The notes under the pieces were generated by a model, which made no database searches, was not told the origin of the DNA, and worked only from the letters and a program-made list of their open reading frames with translations. A DNA stretch of 64,000 nt from Variovorax paradoxus B4 (lineage in GTDB: Bacteria; Pseudomonadota; Gammaproteobacteria; Burkholderiales; Burkholderiaceae_C), in the NCBI RefSeq assembly GCF_000463015.1, contig NC_022234.1, positions 372,001 to 436,000 of the forward strand. The letters run 5' to 3'. Both the position numbers and the translations under genes were made by a program. Positions 36,571 to 45,246 of the stretch are shown here, in pieces; position 1 is the stretch's first letter; each line of letters starts with the position of its first letter.

Positions 36571-37059
36571 ATGGCCGACCGTCCCCGCCTCCGCCGCCAA
36601 GCAGGTGCATGGGCCTGTGCGTTCGCGGGGCTCTTCGCTGCGCAGGCCTGGGCCGACGACGGCGACCGCGTGTCGCGCACGTCCCTGCTGCCGAAGTACC
36701 GCGAGGAATGCGCGGCCTGCCATATCGCCTACCCGCCCGGCATGCTGCCGGCGGCCTCCTGGCAGCGCGTGATGGCGAACCTGCCCCGCCACTACGGCAC
36801 CGATGCCTCGCTGGATCCCGGCACGGTGAGCGCACTCGCGGGCTGGCTGGCGGCGAATGCTGCCACCGGCGGGCGCCGGAGCGAACCGCCGCCGGAAGAC
36901 CGCATCACGCGCTCGGCCTGGTTCGTCCGGAAACACCGCGAGGTGGCGCCCGCCACCTGGACCCTGCCCGGCGTCAAGAGCGCCGCCAATTGCACCGCCT
37001 GTCATACCCGGGCCGATCAAGGAGATTTCAATGAACACAACGTCCGCATCCCCCGCTGA
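36571..37059 (+). CDS. Diheme c-type cytochrome
   Basis: 162 aa. Signal peptide ending about AQAWA; heme motifs CAACH (about residue 47) and CTACH (about 147). The start at 36571 has AGGA upstream; an in-frame ATG at 36541 is possible. This family usually sits between DUF1924 and cytochrome b561 genes and passes electrons from the membrane b-type cytochrome. It overlaps the next gene by 29 nt. Confidence 0.88.
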   Translation: MADRPRLRRQAGAWACAFAGLFAAQAWADDGDRVSRTSLLPKYREECAACHIAYPPGMLPAASWQRVMANLPRHYGTDASLDPGTVSALAGWLAANAATGGRRSEPPPEDRITRSAWFVRKHREVAPATWTLPGVKSAANCTACHTRADQGDFNEHNVRIPR

Positions 37060-37762
37060 ACGCGACACGGCCGGGTCGGGGCCCGGCAGGATCCTCGTCT
37101 GGGATGCGCCGGTGCGCGTCTTCCACTGGCTCATCGTGCTGTGCTTTGCCGGCGCCTACCTCACTGCGGAACGCGAATCGTGGCGCCTGGTGCACGTGAC
37201 GCTCGGGTACACCATGGCGGGCCTTGTCGTCTTCCGCCTCCTGTGGGGCATCGTGGGCACGCGCTATGCGCGCTTCTCGAACTTCGTGCGCGGGCCGCGC
37301 GCCGTCACGGCCTACCTCCGCGGCATGCTTGGCGGACGCACGGAACACCATACGGGGCACAACCCCGCGGGCGCCGTGGCCATCGTCGCGCTGCTCGCGT
37401 TGGCGCTCGCGGTCGCGGCGTCGGGCTGGGCCACGTACGAAGACATCGGAGGCAAGTGGCTGGAAGAATTCCATGAAGCTGCGGCCAACATCATGCTCGG
37501 CGTGGTCGGCATTCATATCGCCGGCGTGCTGCTCGGGAGCTGGCTGCACCGCGACAACCTGATCGGCGCCATGATCACCGGCCGCAAGACGGGTCGGCCC
37601 GAGAACGGGGTGCGCAGCGCCTGGCGCAGCGTCGGCATCCTCATGATGGTGGCGGTGCTCGGCTTCTGGTGGACGCAGTGGAACAGCGCACCGGGGGGCG
37701 TTGCCAACGGCCCGGCCACCGTGTCCGGCAAAGCGGTCACGCAGGATCGGGACGACGACTGA
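37031..37762 (+). CDS. Cytochrome b561-type membrane protein
   Basis: 243 aa. Four hydrophobic segments with the b-heme His expected in VRVFHWLIVLCF, RLVHVTLGYTMAG, EFHEAAANIMLG and GIHIAGVLLGSWLH. SD AAGGAG stands before the ATG at 37031, inside the end of the cytochrome c gene. It would take electrons from quinol (or deliver them) and exchange with the two periplasmic cytochromes. The electron donor or acceptor is not deducible. Confidence 0.9.
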   Translation: MNTTSASPAERDTAGSGPGRILVWDAPVRVFHWLIVLCFAGAYLTAERESWRLVHVTLGYTMAGLVVFRLLWGIVGTRYARFSNFVRGPRAVTAYLRGMLGGRTEHHTGHNPAGAVAIVALLALALAVAASGWATYEDIGGKWLEEFHEAAANIMLGVVGIHIAGVLLGSWLHRDNLIGAMITGRKTGRPENGVRSAWRSVGILMMVAVLGFWWTQWNSAPGGVANGPATVSGKAVTQDRDDD

Positions 37763-37791
37763 CAACGGCCCTTGCCCCGCACAACCTTCCC

Positions 37792-38463
37792 ATGCGCATC
37801 CTCCTGGCCGAAGACGATCCCTTGCTCGGCGATGGTCTCCGCGCGGGCCTGCGTCAGCTCGGTTTCCAGGTCGACTGGGTGCGGGACGGCGAAGCCGCCG
37901 AACGCGAACTGCGCGCCGAGCCGTATGCGGCGGCGGTGCTCGACCTGGGCCTGCCCCTGAGGGACGGCCTGCGCGTGCTTGCCGACGTCCGGAGGGCGGG
38001 TATCAAGATCCCCATCCTGGTACTGACGGCGCGCGAGGGCGTACCCGATCGCGTTCGCGGGCTCGATGTCGGCGCCGATGACTACGTCGTCAAGCCCGTC
38101 GACCTGCATGAACTCGCAGCGCGCCTGCGCGCCCTGATCCGCCGCGCCCATGGTCAACCCCAGGAACGCCTTCGCGCCCAGGATGTCGAACTCGATCCCG
38201 CCGCGCACACGGTGCATCGTGCGGGTAGGCTGGTCGCGCTGCCGTCGCGCGAATTCGCGCTGCTGCACGCGCTGATGCTCAATGCCGGACGCGTTCTCTC
38301 GCGCGAACAGCTCGAGCAGAACCTGTACAGCTGGGGGCAGGAAGTGGAAAGCAATGCGGTCGAGGTGCACGTGCATCATCTGCGCCGCAAGCTCGGCGCC
38401 TCGCTGATCCAGACCGTGCGCGGCGTGGGCTATGTGCTCCTGCGCGAAAGGCCGGGCCATTGA
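37792..38463 (+). CDS. Two-component response regulator, OmpR/PhoB family
   Basis: 223 aa. Receiver with ED at 7-9, phospho-acceptor Asp in AAVLDLGLPLRDG (about 51) and Lys in DDYVVKP; C-terminal winged helix ending VHHLRRKLGASLIQTVRGVGYVL. Closely related to the regulator at 9720-10394. Its stop overlaps the kinase start (TGATG). Linked to the cytochrome genes upstream, which are its likely targets. Confidence 0.93.
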   Translation: MRILLAEDDPLLGDGLRAGLRQLGFQVDWVRDGEAAERELRAEPYAAAVLDLGLPLRDGLRVLADVRRAGIKIPILVLTAREGVPDRVRGLDVGADDYVVKPVDLHELAARLRALIRRAHGQPQERLRAQDVELDPAAHTVHRAGRLVALPSREFALLHALMLNAGRVLSREQLEQNLYSWGQEVESNAVEVHVHHLRRKLGASLIQTVRGVGYVLLRERPGH

Positions 38464-39809
38464 TGACGCTCCCCCGCTCGCTCCAGGGGCGCCTCCTGTC
38501 GCTGGTGCTCGGCCTGGTGGCGGGCGTGTGGTTGGTCACCGCCGTCATGACGTGGCTCGACGCGCGCCACGAACTGGACGAACTCCTCGACAGCCACCTG
38601 GCGCAGGGCGCCGCGCTGCTGGTCGCGCAGCAGATGCAGCCCCCTTCCGAAGAAGAACGAAGCATCGAAGCCCCGGTGCTGCATCGCTACGCGCCCCGGG
38701 TTGCCTTCCAGGTCTTCCATGAGGGCCGCCTGGCGATGCGGTCTGCCAACGCCCCGTCCCAGCCGATGATCGACAGCGGGCGGCACTTCGCGTCGGGCTT
38801 CAGCACGGCCCACATCGACGGCGCGACGTGGCGCGTGTTCGCAGCCCACGGCAGCGAGCGCGACGTGCAGGTGTATGTGGGCGAGCGAATGGATTCGAGA
38901 TCTTCGATCCTCTGGGCCGTGCTGCGAAGCACGCTCTGGCCGGTGTTCGTCGCGTTGCCCCTGCTTGCGCTCGCGGTGTGGTGGGCGGTGCGCCGCGGCA
39001 CGCTGCCGCTCAGACGGCTCGGACGGACGCTCGCGAGACGCGAGCCGCAGGCCTTGAGCCCGGTCGTGCTCGACGACGCGCCGTCGGAGATGACGCCGAT
39101 GCTCGATGCACTCAACGGACTGTTCCGCCGCATCGGCGAACTGCTGGAGTCGGAGCGCCGGTTCACCGCCGACGCCGCTCACGAACTGCGCACGCCCATC
39201 GCCGCCATTCGCGCGCAGGCGCAGGTCGCGCTCGCCGAGACCGACGAGGGCCGGCGGCGCCATGCGTTGGAAGCGACGCTCTCCGGCTGCGACCGGGCCA
39301 CGCACCTGGTCGAGCAGTTGCTGACGCTCTCGCGCCTCGAGGCGGGTGCCGGCGCTGAAAGCAAGCCGGTGGATTTGGGTGCTCTGGTGCGCGGCGTGGT
39401 GGCCGAAGCCGCGCCGGCGGCCATCGGCAAGCAGCAGAACATCGAAGTCGACGCGGCGGATGAGTGCCTGGTGCGTGGCGATCCGATGTTGTTCGCGGTG
39501 CTGGTGCGCAACCTGGTCGACAACGCGATCCGCTACAGCCCGGCGCTGGCAGCCATCCACATCGGAGTCGTGCGCTGGCAGGGCCATGTGCGGCTCAGGG
39601 TCGAGGACAGCGGACCCGGCATGAAGGAAGAGGACATCGCCCGGTGCGGAGCGCGCTTCTTCCGCGTGCTCGGCAGCGGCGAAAGCGGCAGCGGCCTGGG
39701 CTGGTCGATCATTCGGCGTGTCGCGTCTGCGCAGCAGGCGGTGGTACGCATCGAGCGGTCGGGCCGCCTGGGTGGCCTCGCGGTGGATGTCGAGTGGGCT
39801 GCTGCCTGA
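38463..39809 (+). CDS. Two-component sensor histidine kinase
   Basis: 448 aa, QseC/TctE-like. Two membrane segments (residues 14-36 and about 155-175) with a 120-residue periplasmic loop, HAMP, H-box HELRTPIAAIRAQ with His at about 240, N-box RNLVDNAIRYSP and G2-box GSGLGWSIIRRVASAQ. It starts at the ATG at 38463, overlapping the regulator stop by 1 nt. No FNR-type box precedes this unit. The sensed signal is unknown, perhaps redox state given the cytochromes. Confidence 0.92.
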   Translation: MTLPRSLQGRLLSLVLGLVAGVWLVTAVMTWLDARHELDELLDSHLAQGAALLVAQQMQPPSEEERSIEAPVLHRYAPRVAFQVFHEGRLAMRSANAPSQPMIDSGRHFASGFSTAHIDGATWRVFAAHGSERDVQVYVGERMDSRSSILWAVLRSTLWPVFVALPLLALAVWWAVRRGTLPLRRLGRTLARREPQALSPVVLDDAPSEMTPMLDALNGLFRRIGELLESERRFTADAAHELRTPIAAIRAQAQVALAETDEGRRRHALEATLSGCDRATHLVEQLLTLSRLEAGAGAESKPVDLGALVRGVVAEAAPAAIGKQQNIEVDAADECLVRGDPMLFAVLVRNLVDNAIRYSPALAAIHIGVVRWQGHVRLRVEDSGPGMKEEDIARCGARFFRVLGSGESGSGLGWSIIRRVASAQQAVVRIERSGRLGGLAVDVEWAAA

Positions 39810-40105
39810 GCACGGGCTGGGGATCTGACGACGTGGCTGCTGTCTTCTTGGACGATGCGGCGCCTCTTCATCTGTCGGTTGAGTCGCACCAGATTTCGGC
39901 GGTGCGCGCGATGTCGTCGCAAAGGCCGAGACAGACGGCGACTGCAGACGTTCGACCGCATACGCCCAATGTTCCTGCGTGCGCGATCGGCGGTCGTAAC
40001 CGGTGGCCCTGTTCGGCCTGCCGCGACCGCCTTTTTCAGAGCCGTCTCTGAGCATCCGTCGCGTCGCGTAAAAGGAGCTTGCACTTGTATCCCGTGCCGA
40101 CGACT
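39810..40105. other. Gap without a recognisable gene
   Basis: Between the kinase and the BON-domain gene. Open frames here have no family resemblance or convincing start. The only structured element in the gap is the palindrome at 40106-40119. Confidence 0.5.
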
Positions 40106-40119
40106 TTGCGCTTGCGCAA
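40106..40119 (+). promoter_or_regulatory. FNR-like symmetric dyad, weak candidate
   Basis: TTGCGCTTGCGCAA is fully symmetric and fits the loose form TTGCG-N4-CGCAA. It is GC-rich, 134 bp from the BON ATG, and lacks a -10 at the expected distance. Confidence 0.35.
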
Positions 40120-40246
40120 GCTCTACCTGTCGCGACGCCGCAGGATGGACGCGTCGGGAAGCCGGCGCGCGGCGCGGCCCCGATGTCCATGCAGGAACCG
40201 CATAGCGCCCTGCATCCATGTTGGAACAGAGCCGAAAGGAAAGATC

Positions 40247-40900
40247 ATGAAGTCGGATGCGCAGTTGAAGAGCGACGTGGCCCAGGAGTTGAGCTGGGAT
40301 CCCTCGATCAATGCCACGAATGTCGGTGTGGCCGTCAAGAACGGGGTGGTCACGTTGACGGGACACCTTGAAACCTATGCAGAGAAGTTCGCGATCGAAC
40401 GTGCTGTCCAGCGGGTGCAGGGTGTCCAGGCACTGGCGGTGGAACTCGACGTCAAGTTGGCTCCGGGGCACAAGCGCAGTGACTCCGAGATCGCCGAAGC
40501 GGCCGAGGCCGCGCTGAAGTGGCATTCGGAGGTTCCCAACGAACGTGTCCAGGTTCGCGTGGAAAAGGGGTGGGTCACGCTCAAGGGCGAGGTCGATTGG
40601 GAGTACCAGCGCCGCGCAGCCGCGCGTGCCGTCCAGCCGCTGATCGGTGTGGTTGGCGTCGACAACACCATCGGCCTGAAAGTACAAGCCACGCCCTCGG
40701 ACATCGGTGTTCGCATTCGCGGGGCGCTGGAACGCTATGCCCTGGACGAATCAAAGCGAATCGAGGTCGTGGTGAGCGGCACGAAAGCGGTCCTGCGCGG
40801 GACCGTTCATTCCTGGGCTGAACGCGGGGCCGTTCAGGGTGCCGCATGGTCGGCGCCCGGCATCTTGAGCGTGGAGAACAATCTCAAAGTAGTGAGATGA
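40247..40900 (+). CDS. BON-domain protein (three BON repeats)
   Basis: 217 aa made of three BON domains (about 4-72, 80-147 and 150-216), each with the pattern V-x-V-x-x-G-x-V-x-L-x-G, e.g. VKNGVVTLTGHLETYAEK and VEKGWVTLKGEVDWEYQR. No signal peptide, so probably cytoplasmic or membrane-associated, unlike OsmY. SD AAAGGAAAG is 5 nt before the ATG. BON proteins bind phospholipid or other hydrophobic ligands and are usually stress-induced. Confidence 0.9.
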   Translation: MKSDAQLKSDVAQELSWDPSINATNVGVAVKNGVVTLTGHLETYAEKFAIERAVQRVQGVQALAVELDVKLAPGHKRSDSEIAEAAEAALKWHSEVPNERVQVRVEKGWVTLKGEVDWEYQRRAAARAVQPLIGVVGVDNTIGLKVQATPSDIGVRIRGALERYALDESKRIEVVVSGTKAVLRGTVHSWAERGAVQGAAWSAPGILSVENNLKVVR

Positions 40901-40961
40901 CCCGAACGTACGGGGGCGCCGTGGCGCATGCGGACGGAGCGGCTCACCATCATCTATGGGC

Positions 40962-42722
40962 TCAGACCGCGGGGGAGGGGGTGTCGTGGGAGACCCGGTC
41001 CATGGTCGCGGCCAGGAGCGGCCGCAACGCATCGAGGCTGCGGGTGTTGAGCACGTCGCCGGGTTCCAGCCAGCCGCGGCGTGCCTGGCCGATGCCGTAA
41101 CGCAGGTGGTCGAAATCGAGCGTGCTGTGCGCGTCGGAAGCGATGCTGATCCGCACGCCTTCTTCCCTGGCCATCCGGCAGGCGATGTCGTTCAGGTCGA
41201 GCCGCATGGGCTGGGCGTTGAGTTCGAGGAAGCAGCCGCGCTCGCGGGCCTTGCGGATCACCCGCTGGAGATCGATCTCGCAGGGCGGTCGCTCCCCGAT
41301 CAGGCGGCCGGTGGGATGGGCCAGGATGCTGAAGCAAGGGTGGTCCATGGCGCGCAGGAGGCGATCGGTCTGCCGGTCGCGCGGCAGGTCGAACGCGGAA
41401 TGGACGGCGCCGACGACGAGTTCGAGGCGCCGCAGCACGTCCTCGGGCAGGTCGAGGCTGCCGTCCTTGAGGATATCGACCTCCACGCCCTTGAGCACCA
41501 CGAAGCCGTCGTGGCGGGCATTGAGCGCATCGATGCGATCGATCTGTTGCGCGAGCCGGCCCGCATCCAGGCCATGCGCGAGCGCAAGCCGCGAGGAATG
41601 ATCGGTGACGGCCATGTACTGCCAGCCGCGTGCGCGGGCAGCCCGCGCCATCGCGGCCAGGGTGTCCAGGCCGTCGCTGTCTCGCGTGTGGGCATGGAGG
41701 TCGCCGCGCAGATCGTCGAGCGTCACCAGTGCGGGCAGGCCGTTGGCCAGGGCGGCCTCGATCTCGCCGCGGTCCTCGCGCAGTTCGGGCTCGATGAAGG
41801 GCAGGCCGAGCGCCCGGTAGACCGAGGCTTCGGTGTCCCCCGCGATGCGGCGGTCTTCCCGGAAAACGCCGTACTCGTTGAGCTTCAGGCCCGCATTGCG
41901 CGCGCGTTGCCGCAGGGCGATGTTGTGGCTCTTGGAGCCGGTGAAATACAGCAGGGCTGCGCCGAAACTCTCCGGCGGCACGGCACGCAGGTCAACCTGC
42001 ATGCCGTTCGCAAGCACCACGCCCGCACGGGTCGCGCCCTTGGCGAGGACGGTGGCGACGTCGGCCGCGGCGGCAAAGCGGCGCGTCACGGAACTGCCGG
42101 GTCCGGCGGCCACGACCAGATCGATATCGCCCACGGTATCGCGCCGCCGCCGCAGGCTGCCTGCGGCTTGCGCCTGCAACACGCCCGGTTCGGCCGCGAG
42201 GCTTGCGAGCCGCGCCTCGGCCACCTGCATGGCCATGGGCAACCTGAACCGCCGATCCGCCTGCTGGTGCGCGGCAATGGATTCCCGGATGCGCTGCTGC
42301 GTCTTCGGACCGAAGCCGCGAACCGTGCCCAGTCGGCCATCGGAAATTGCACGTTGCATATCCTCGAGCGTGCGGATGCCGAGTGCCAGCTGGAGCGTGC
42401 GCGCGCGGCGAGGTCCGATGCCTGGAATCCGCAGCAGCTCGACCACGCCGGGCGGCCCCTGCGCGCGCAACTGGTTCAGGAGCGGACAACTGCCCGTGTT
42501 CACGATTCCGACGATCTTGGCCGCCAGGTCGGCGCCGATGCCGGGCAGGGCGTCGAGGTCCTCGCCATGCTCCACCATGGCCTGGATGCTGCGGCCCAGG
42601 TCACCGAGCATGCGCGCGGCATTGCGGTAGGCACGAATGCGAAAGATGCTGGCGCCCTGCAGTTCGAGCAGATCGGCGATCTCGTTGAACACCGCCGCCA
42701 CGTCGGCATTGGCGATCGGCAT
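40962..42722 (-). CDS. polX: DNA polymerase X family protein with PHP domain (PolX)
   Basis: 586 aa. N-terminal helix-hairpin-helix region (GIGADLAAKIVGIVNTG and IPGIGPRRARTLQLALG), a nucleotidyltransferase palm with catalytic Asp pair in VGDIDLVVAAG, and a C-terminal PHP phosphoesterase starting RGDLHAHTRDSDG with further His/Asp ligands (VTDHSSRL, SDAHST). Role: gap-filling repair with 3'-5' exonuclease/AP-endonuclease activity. Start at 42722 (MPIANAD) has GGAAG upstream; 42758 is an alternative. Last gene in the minus-strand run after the dehydrogenase genes, separated by 101 bp. Confidence 0.9.
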   Translation of the reverse strand: MPIANADVAAVFNEIADLLELQGASIFRIRAYRNAARMLGDLGRSIQAMVEHGEDLDALPGIGADLAAKIVGIVNTGSCPLLNQLRAQGPPGVVELLRIPGIGPRRARTLQLALGIRTLEDMQRAISDGRLGTVRGFGPKTQQRIRESIAAHQQADRRFRLPMAMQVAEARLASLAAEPGVLQAQAAGSLRRRRDTVGDIDLVVAAGPGSSVTRRFAAAADVATVLAKGATRAGVVLANGMQVDLRAVPPESFGAALLYFTGSKSHNIALRQRARNAGLKLNEYGVFREDRRIAGDTEASVYRALGLPFIEPELREDRGEIEAALANGLPALVTLDDLRGDLHAHTRDSDGLDTLAAMARAARARGWQYMAVTDHSSRLALAHGLDAGRLAQQIDRIDALNARHDGFVVLKGVEVDILKDGSLDLPEDVLRRLELVVGAVHSAFDLPRDRQTDRLLRAMDHPCFSILAHPTGRLIGERPPCEIDLQRVIRKARERGCFLELNAQPMRLDLNDIACRMAREEGVRISIASDAHSTLDFDHLRYGIGQARRGWLEPGDVLNTRSLDALRPLLAATMDRVSHDTPSPAV

Positions 42723-42823
42723 GCGGGGGACTTCCCGCGGCTTCGATTTCCTTGGCATGGCGAGCCGGCAATGCGGGTGATGGGTCTTGCCGACCTGCAG
42801 TTCAAGCGTGGGGAGTCGCGCGG

Positions 42824-43573
42824 TCAGGCGGGCTTCGGCGGCTGCGCAGGAGGGCAAAGGTGCTCGCGGACCGCAGCGAGGAATCGCCCGCCCACCGCGC
42901 CATCGATGACCCGGTGGTCGTAGACAAGAGACAGCGGCAAGACGGTGCGGGATACGAACTTCCCGTCTTCCTCCACCACGCGCCGCGCCGCGCGGGCCAC
43001 GCCCAGGATGCCGACCTCGGGCGCATTGATGATCGGAATGAACCCGGTACCCCCCAGCGCACCGAGATTGGAGACGGTGAAGCACGCGCCTTCCATGTCC
43101 GCCGGAGACAGCGTGCACGACCTCGCCCGCTTGGCCAGGCTGTCGATCTCGATGGCGATCTGCATCGGGCTCAGCGTATCGACGTTGCGGATCACTGGTG
43201 CGAGCAGGCCGATGGGCGTGTCGGCCGCGAAGGCGATATGGCAGTACTTCTTCCGGATCAGCGTGCTGCCCGAAGCATCGAGCGACGCGTTGAAATCGGG
43301 AAAGGCGTGCAGTGCGTGCGCACAGGCCTTCATGACGAAGGGCAGCACGCTCAGGGAGACGCCTGCCGCCGCCGCCTCGGGGCGCAGGCGCTCACGTTCG
43401 GCCTCGACCGCGCCGAGGTCCACCTCGTCGAACTGCGCAACGTGCGGTACCGTCATCCAGCTTGCCGTGACGCGTTCGCCGACCACCTGCCTGACACGGG
43501 TGAGCGGAACGTGCTCGACATCTCCGAACAACGCGTAGTCGTAGTCTCGGACCTTGGGGGGAGCGATGTGCAT
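42824..43573 (-). CDS. 2-oxoacid dehydrogenase acyltransferase (E2) catalytic domain only
   Basis: 249 aa. This is just the trimeric acyltransferase core, with the active-site motif DHRVIDGA and Ser/Thr-rich FTVSNLGALGGTGFIPIIN. Both the lipoyl domain and the peripheral-subunit-binding domain are absent; a separate lipoyl protein is encoded at 43928-44236. The N-terminal linker (PPKVRDYDYALFGDVEHVPL) keeps the pattern of a longer E2. It would transfer the acyl group from the free lipoyl protein to CoA. Confidence 0.88.
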   Translation of the reverse strand: MHIAPPKVRDYDYALFGDVEHVPLTRVRQVVGERVTASWMTVPHVAQFDEVDLGAVEAERERLRPEAAAAGVSLSVLPFVMKACAHALHAFPDFNASLDASGSTLIRKKYCHIAFAADTPIGLLAPVIRNVDTLSPMQIAIEIDSLAKRARSCTLSPADMEGACFTVSNLGALGGTGFIPIINAPEVGILGVARAARRVVEEDGKFVSRTVLPLSLVYDHRVIDGAVGGRFLAAVREHLCPPAQPPKPA

Positions 43574-43591
43574 GGCGGATGCTCCTGTGTG

Positions 43592-43906
43592 TTACGCCCC
43601 GGAGGCGAAGACCTGGTCGCCGCTTCGGCCGTCAAGCCCGGGGTGGATGTCGAAACGCACCACGCCAACGGGCACGCGCCCCTCGACCGCGCGGCAGACG
43701 CGGGCCGTGCCGGCGTTGCCGAAGCCACCGCACAGCTCGATGGCGCCGATGCCTTCGTCCAGCAGCGACCGGGCAGCGGCCTCTGCCTGCGCATAGTCGG
43801 CAACGCCCACGACCACGAGGTCGACCTGCGGCGTGCGCACGACGCAGCGGTGCTCGTCCGGCTTCGCGCCGGCGGCGAGGAAGATGAATGCGGCTTTCAA
43901 GGACAT
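43592..43906 (-). CDS. DUF6506-type small protein
   Basis: 104 aa alpha/beta protein, MSLKAAFIFLAAGAKPDEHR start, with AIELCGGFGNAGTARV and VPVGVVRFDIHPGLDG. I recall this as the DUF6506 pattern; function unknown. It sits between the lipoyl-domain and E2-core genes of the dehydrogenase operon, so it may serve that complex or its product. Gaps are 21 and 18 bp. Confidence 0.75.
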   Translation of the reverse strand: MSLKAAFIFLAAGAKPDEHRCVVRTPQVDLVVVGVADYAQAEAAARSLLDEGIGAIELCGGFGNAGTARVCRAVEGRVPVGVVRFDIHPGLDGRSGDQVFASGA

Positions 43907-43927
43907 GCGACGGCTCCGTGAACCTGC

Positions 43928-44236
43928 TCAAGCCTGTTTCTCGGGCGTGAACCTGGTGATGAACTCTTCGATGGCGGCATCGGAAACCTGCGATGGCGCG
44001 ATGACCGCGACCAGGCTGCCCACGGGAAGCGTCGTGCCTGCGGCAGCAACCTGGCGCCGCAGGATCCCGGAGCCTTCCGCGGTGCATTCGTTCGTGACCT
44101 TCTCGGTCTCGATGTCGAACAGCGGCTGCCCGACGCTGACGGTCGATCCCGGCTCGACATGCCAGGCGGCGATGGTGCCTTCCTTCATGGTGAGTCCGAG
44201 CTTCGGCACGGTGACGGCGGTGATGTCCGCGCTCAT
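43928..44236 (-). CDS. Stand-alone lipoyl-domain protein of the dehydrogenase complex
   Basis: 102 aa. A single lipoyl domain with the modifiable Lys at 46 (IETEKVTNE) and flanking hydrophobic strands; the tail VSDAAIEEFITRF may be the stump of a linker. No E3-binding or acyltransferase domain. It overlaps the E1-beta stop (ATGA, 44233-44236). It would carry acetyl (or other acyl) groups between E1, the separate E2 core and an E3 encoded elsewhere. Confidence 0.88.
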   Translation of the reverse strand: MSADITAVTVPKLGLTMKEGTIAAWHVEPGSTVSVGQPLFDIETEKVTNECTAEGSGILRRQVAAAGTTLPVGSLVAVIAPSQVSDAAIEEFITRFTPEKQA

Positions 44237-45246
44237 TTGCGTGGCTCCAGAAGCGCGCGCACGGCGGCCTCGATCTGCGCCGGGCCCGGCACGTACGCGT
44301 CTTCGAGCACCGGAGCGAAAGGCACCGGCGTGTGGGGCGGCGTGACCATCCGGATCGGTGCCCTCAGCGATCCGAAGGCCTCCTGGGCCACCATGGCCGA
44401 GATGTCGGCGGCCAGGCCGCAGCGCGGGCTGGCCTCGTCGACAATGACCAGCCGGCCGGTCTTCGCAACGCTGGTCAGGATGGTGTTCGTGTCGAGTGGC
44501 GACGTGGTGCGAAGATCGATCACGTCGCAAGGCATGCCGGCCTGCTCGAGCGCGGCCGCCGCCTGCATCGCGTGCTTGACCATGCGTCCTGTGGCGACGA
44601 TGCTTGCGCTCCCGCCGGCGCGAAGCAGGTTGGCCTGGCCGAACGGAATCGCGTACGGTTCGTCGGGAACCTCGCCCACATCGTCGTACATGGCCTTGTG
44701 TTCGAAGAAGATCACCGGGTCGTCGTCGCGGATCGCCTGGATCATCAGGCCCTTGGCTTCGTAGGGCGAGGAGGGAATGACCACCTTCAGGCCCGGAATG
44801 TGCGTGAAGATCGGGTACAGGCACTGGCTGTGCTGGCTGGCGGCGCGGGTGCCGGCGCCGAACAGTGTTCGCACCACGACCGGCGTCGTCGCCTTGCCGC
44901 CGAACATGTAGCGGAACTTGGCCATCTGGTTGACGATCTGGTCGCCGCACACGCCGAAGAAGTCGACGAACATCAACTGCGCAATGGGCCGCAATCCGGC
45001 CACGGCAGCGCCCGCCGCAGCGCCGATGAAGGCGCTCTCGCTGATCGGCGTGTCGAAGATCCGGTTGCGACCGAACTCCCCGAGCAGCCCCTTGCTGGCG
45101 CCGAGCACGTCGCCCCACGCGTCCTGCTGGCCCAGGGCGCCCATGCCGCCCGCGATGTCTTCGCCAAGTGCGATCACGGTGGGGTCGCGCTCCATTTCCT
45201 GGCGCATGGCTTCGTTGAGTGCCATGCGAAACGACTTGATGCTCAT
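44233..45246 (-). CDS. TPP-dependent 2-oxoacid/acetoin dehydrogenase E1 beta subunit
   Basis: 337 aa transketolase-type pyrimidine-binding and C-terminal domains. ALGEDIAGGMG at the start and FDTPISESAFIGAAAGAAVAG are typical of AcoB/PdhB. It overlaps E1-alpha (ATGA, 45243-45246) and the lipoyl gene downstream. Together with E1-alpha it decarboxylates a 2-oxoacid or acetoin. The acetoin-dehydrogenase-like form is as likely as a pyruvate dehydrogenase. Confidence 0.92.
   Translation of the reverse strand: MSIKSFRMALNEAMRQEMERDPTVIALGEDIAGGMGALGQQDAWGDVLGASKGLLGEFGRNRIFDTPISESAFIGAAAGAAVAGLRPIAQLMFVDFFGVCGDQIVNQMAKFRYMFGGKATTPVVVRTLFGAGTRAASQHSQCLYPIFTHIPGLKVVIPSSPYEAKGLMIQAIRDDDPVIFFEHKAMYDDVGEVPDEPYAIPFGQANLLRAGGSASIVATGRMVKHAMQAAAALEQAGMPCDVIDLRTTSPLDTNTILTSVAKTGRLVIVDEASPRCGLAADISAMVAQEAFGSLRAPIRMVTPPHTPVPFAPVLEDAYVPGPAQIEAAVRALLEPRK

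Noticed and set aside
40106..40119. Counting TTGCGCTTGCGCAA as a confident FNR box
   Set aside because: It is GC-rich, far from the BON start and has no -10 at 31-33 nt; kept only as a weak candidate.
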